The notes below the pieces were generated by a model. It was not told where the DNA came from and did not search any database. It saw nothing but the letters and a program-made list of their open reading frames with translations. A stretch of 64,000 nucleotides of DNA from Flavobacteriales bacterium (GTDB lineage: Bacteria > Bacteroidota > Bacteroidia > Flavobacteriales_F > PHOS-HE28). Below are positions 61,976 to 64,000 of this stretch, piece after piece (position 1 is the first letter of the stretch; the number at the start of each line of letters is the position of its first letter). The position numbers and the translations under genes are program-made. The stretch lies in NCBI GenBank assembly GCA_016710965.1, contig JADJTW010000008.1, forward strand, positions 124,001 to 188,000, given 5' to 3'.

Positions 61976-62008
61976 CGAAGGGCGCCCTCTGTGCGGGGGC
62001 GCCCTTCG
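61976..62008 (-). terminator. Intrinsic terminator of the repeat adhesin gene
   Basis: Perfect 12-bp stem CGAAGGGCGCCC / GGGCGCCCTTCG, nine-base loop, then CTTTT on the minus strand, 21 bp after the adhesin stop. Confidence 0.85.
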
Positions 62009-62028
62009 AAAGGGAGCTGGATGGTCGG

Positions 62029-64000
62029 TTAGCGCACCACCAGACGGAAAGCACCATTGCCTACCGCATTGCTCAAGCGCACGGTATAGACGCCCATGGC
62101 CAAGGAACCGCTGAGGCCCACGACCAGCTTCTGTCCGTTGGACATGGAACTGCTTTGCCGGTGTACCATACGGCCTTCCATGTCCAGCACTTCGAGCGTA
62201 GTGAAAGCATCGGGGCCCGAGTAGGTCAGCGTGAAGTCGCCGTTGGTCGGATTAGGGAAGATGCTCCATGCCACGTTGCTCACCTCTGTGAGACCGAAAC
62301 AGATCTCTACGTTCACTTCCACGAAGTTGTCGCTGAAGTCGATGCAGGTGCCGCTGCTGGTCACCTCGGTGGCGAGAAGGCCCGGATCGGCGCCTACCAG
62401 GTCCCCATTATGGCTGATGCCCCACACATGATAGACGCCCAAGGCAGCGCTGTTGAAATCGAGCGAGCCACCGGCCAGTTGCGCAACGATGATGTTGCTG
62501 TCATCGGTGAGCAGGAAGGTGTAGTTCTCGGCTGCTGCACTGGTGGTTGCGAAGTCGATCACGTCGGCGAAGGCGTCCTGGCAAACATCAACCGAGAAGA
62601 AGCCATCGGATGTCTGCACCGAGCCGCCGTCGCAGATCACCGTGGGCACATCGCCGGTGATGCAGATGCTGAATTCGCCGCCGTTGCCGTAAGTGAGGTT
62701 GCTGTGTATGCGAACGATGTAGTCCGTTTCCGGGTCGGTGGCGAAGTCGATGGGGCCTGCGGGCTGGATGAGGCATAGCAGCTCGTTGCCAGCGCAGCCA
62801 TCGAGGATGCTCAATGCCCAGTCCTCCATGGTGCCCGCATCGAAGTTGATGGCCACGGTCGTGTTCGCACCGGCGTTGAAGGTGTACCACACGTCCAGTA
62901 GATCGGCGCCGGGATCATCGCAACCGGCATCGGCGCCGTCCGTGGTCGCGTAGAAGTTGTTGCCAGCGGTAGCCAATGCGGGGCAGTTGCTGGCCAGGTT
63001 CACGGCCAGCGGGAAGGCGTTCACGCAATCGTCGTTTGCCGGTGCGCAATCGTTCACCGTGATAGCTGCACCAACGACATCGAGGCTGCCGCAGATGAGG
63101 CCGCCACCCTGCACAAGCAAGGCGTTGATATCGAAGCCGGTGGTAACACCCAGCTCGATGAGCCCGGATCGATCGTGAGCGGATCATAGATGAGCGTATG
63201 CACCGTGTAGGAGCCCGCGAGGTTCACATTGAAGACCGGCCCTCCGCTAAGGCCCACGATCACCAAGCCCGGCCCTTCCGTAAGGGCGAACGCCGTCTCA
63301 TACCCATCCGGCACTACCGCGTCACCGTTCGGCGTTGCACCGATCTGCGCGATGCCCTGGAACAAGCATACGGGCGTGGCGTCGGCGGTGAGCGTGCCGG
63401 CGTCAGCATCGCAGGGGATGCATTCGACTGCTTCGAACAAAGCGCCAGTAACGTCGAGGCTGCCGCAGAGGTCGCCACCGCCCTGGATCAGCAGTGCATC
63501 CACATCGAAGCCCGTGGTAAGGCCGGGGATGATGTCGCCCAAGTCGAGTGTCGTGGGATCATAGACGAGCGTGTGGATCGTGTACGTATCCGCAGTGTTC
63601 ACCGTGAAGGCCGGGGAGGCATTAGTGCCGACGATGACCAGACCAGGCCCTTGCGTGAGCACATAAACCACCTCATAGCCGGTAGGCACCACCGCGCTGC
63701 CGTCAGGCGTGGCACTGATGTCAGCGCTCCCTCCCACAAGGCATACCGGGGTAGCATCGGCGATGAGCGCACCGGCATTTGCATCGCATGCCGTGCAGTC
63801 CTCCACCGTGACGGGTGCCCCGTTCAGGTCGAGGTCGCCACAGAGCACGCCGCCGTTCTCAATGAAGAGATCTGCGATCTCATAGCCGGTGGTGCTCCCG
63901 AACACCACGGTGCCCAAGTCAAGCGTGAGAGGATCGTAAAGCAAGGTGTGGATGATGTAATCATCGGGGTTGCTCACGGTGAACGAGGGCGAAACGGACG
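62029..64000 (-). CDS. Repeat adhesin with T9SS sorting domain, 5'-partial, one frameshift
   Basis: The gene enters from beyond the window end. About 107-residue repeats, three or more, each run YTIHTLVYDPTTLDLG, then TTGFDVDALLIQGGGDLCGSLDV, a Cys pair (CTACDANAG / CIPCDADAG), DATPVCL and GYE--ALT-GPGLVIVG. A different region follows (NDDCVNAFPLAVNLASNCPA ... CITGDVPTVICDGGS) and then a T9SS type A tail (FPNPTNGDFTLTYSG ... GVYTVRLSNAVGNGAFRLVVR). At about 63160-63172 the frame shifts by one, within the repeat after DPLTIDPG; both sides clearly belong to one protein. That is probably a sequencing error. Surface location is expected. Confidence 0.8.

Noticed and set aside
63150..63180. Programmed frameshift in the repeat adhesin
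   Set aside because: No slippery heptamer or following structure is evident, and the site is inside a conserved repeat close to a window edge.

Overview
The window looks like a chromosomal stretch of a fairly GC-rich member of the Bacteroidota, probably Flavobacteriales. The support is: at least six large secreted proteins ending in type IX secretion (T9SS) sorting domains, one of them a CHU_C / gliding-motility type B domain; a SUF iron-sulfur operon followed by the DUF59 and DUF2480 genes usual in this phylum; a LytTR regulator paired with a propeller-type sensor kinase; an ABC-permease/M1-peptidase fusion; and several promoters close to the Bacteroidota -7 element TAnnTTTG. I see no tRNA, rRNA, CRISPR array, transposase or integrase.

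Layout. 1-6.6 kb is an accessory region. A formate dehydrogenase alpha gene, entering from upstream and full of frame breaks in its first 1.6 kb, is followed by two more degenerate copies of its own 3' end. Small lipoprotein genes start exactly on the first two fdh stop codons. Then come a PIN toxin-like pair and a 21-bp satellite with a 147-bp higher-order period. 6.7-15 kb holds a 1198-residue FG-GAP surface protein, small metabolic or membrane genes, three DUF1801 loci (one truncated) and an OmpA-type lipoprotein/porin-like gene. 14.7-18.1 kb is a small defence-like island: a Fic AMP-transferase under a phased array of four TGTATAG half-sites, and a two-gene operon encoding a GHKL ATPase fused to an HExxH protease-like tail plus a helical partner of unknown function. 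18.2-31.7 kb is mostly core: PepP, membrane proteins, T9SS proteins, a two-component system and ThiL.

31.8-44.7 kb contains a second-type DnaE polymerase and a DinB polymerase (a possible mutagenic repair pair), an ABC exporter with fused M1 peptidase, a T9SS propeller, an Mrr-type restriction enzyme and a four-helix-bundle protein. 44.8-51.7 kb is the suf operon (sufA-B-C-D-S-E, DUF59, DUF2480), whose longer gaps carry palindromic elements, plus one very odd T-free G/C tract between sufS and sufE. 51.7-64 kb has an M6-like secreted metalloprotease, a PurF-type amidotransferase, a 1299-residue PKD/CHU_C adhesin, a two-gene kynurenine-branch operon (HAAO, ACMSD), an exported carboxypeptidase-regulatory-like protein and a repeat adhesin running off the end.

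Main points for follow-up: the fdh 3'-end cassette array, the GHKL/HExxH pair, the Fic operator array, the 21/147-bp satellite, and three palindromic elements inserted in frame in dnaE. The frame breaks at both window edges and the G/C tract may be sequencing or assembly error.
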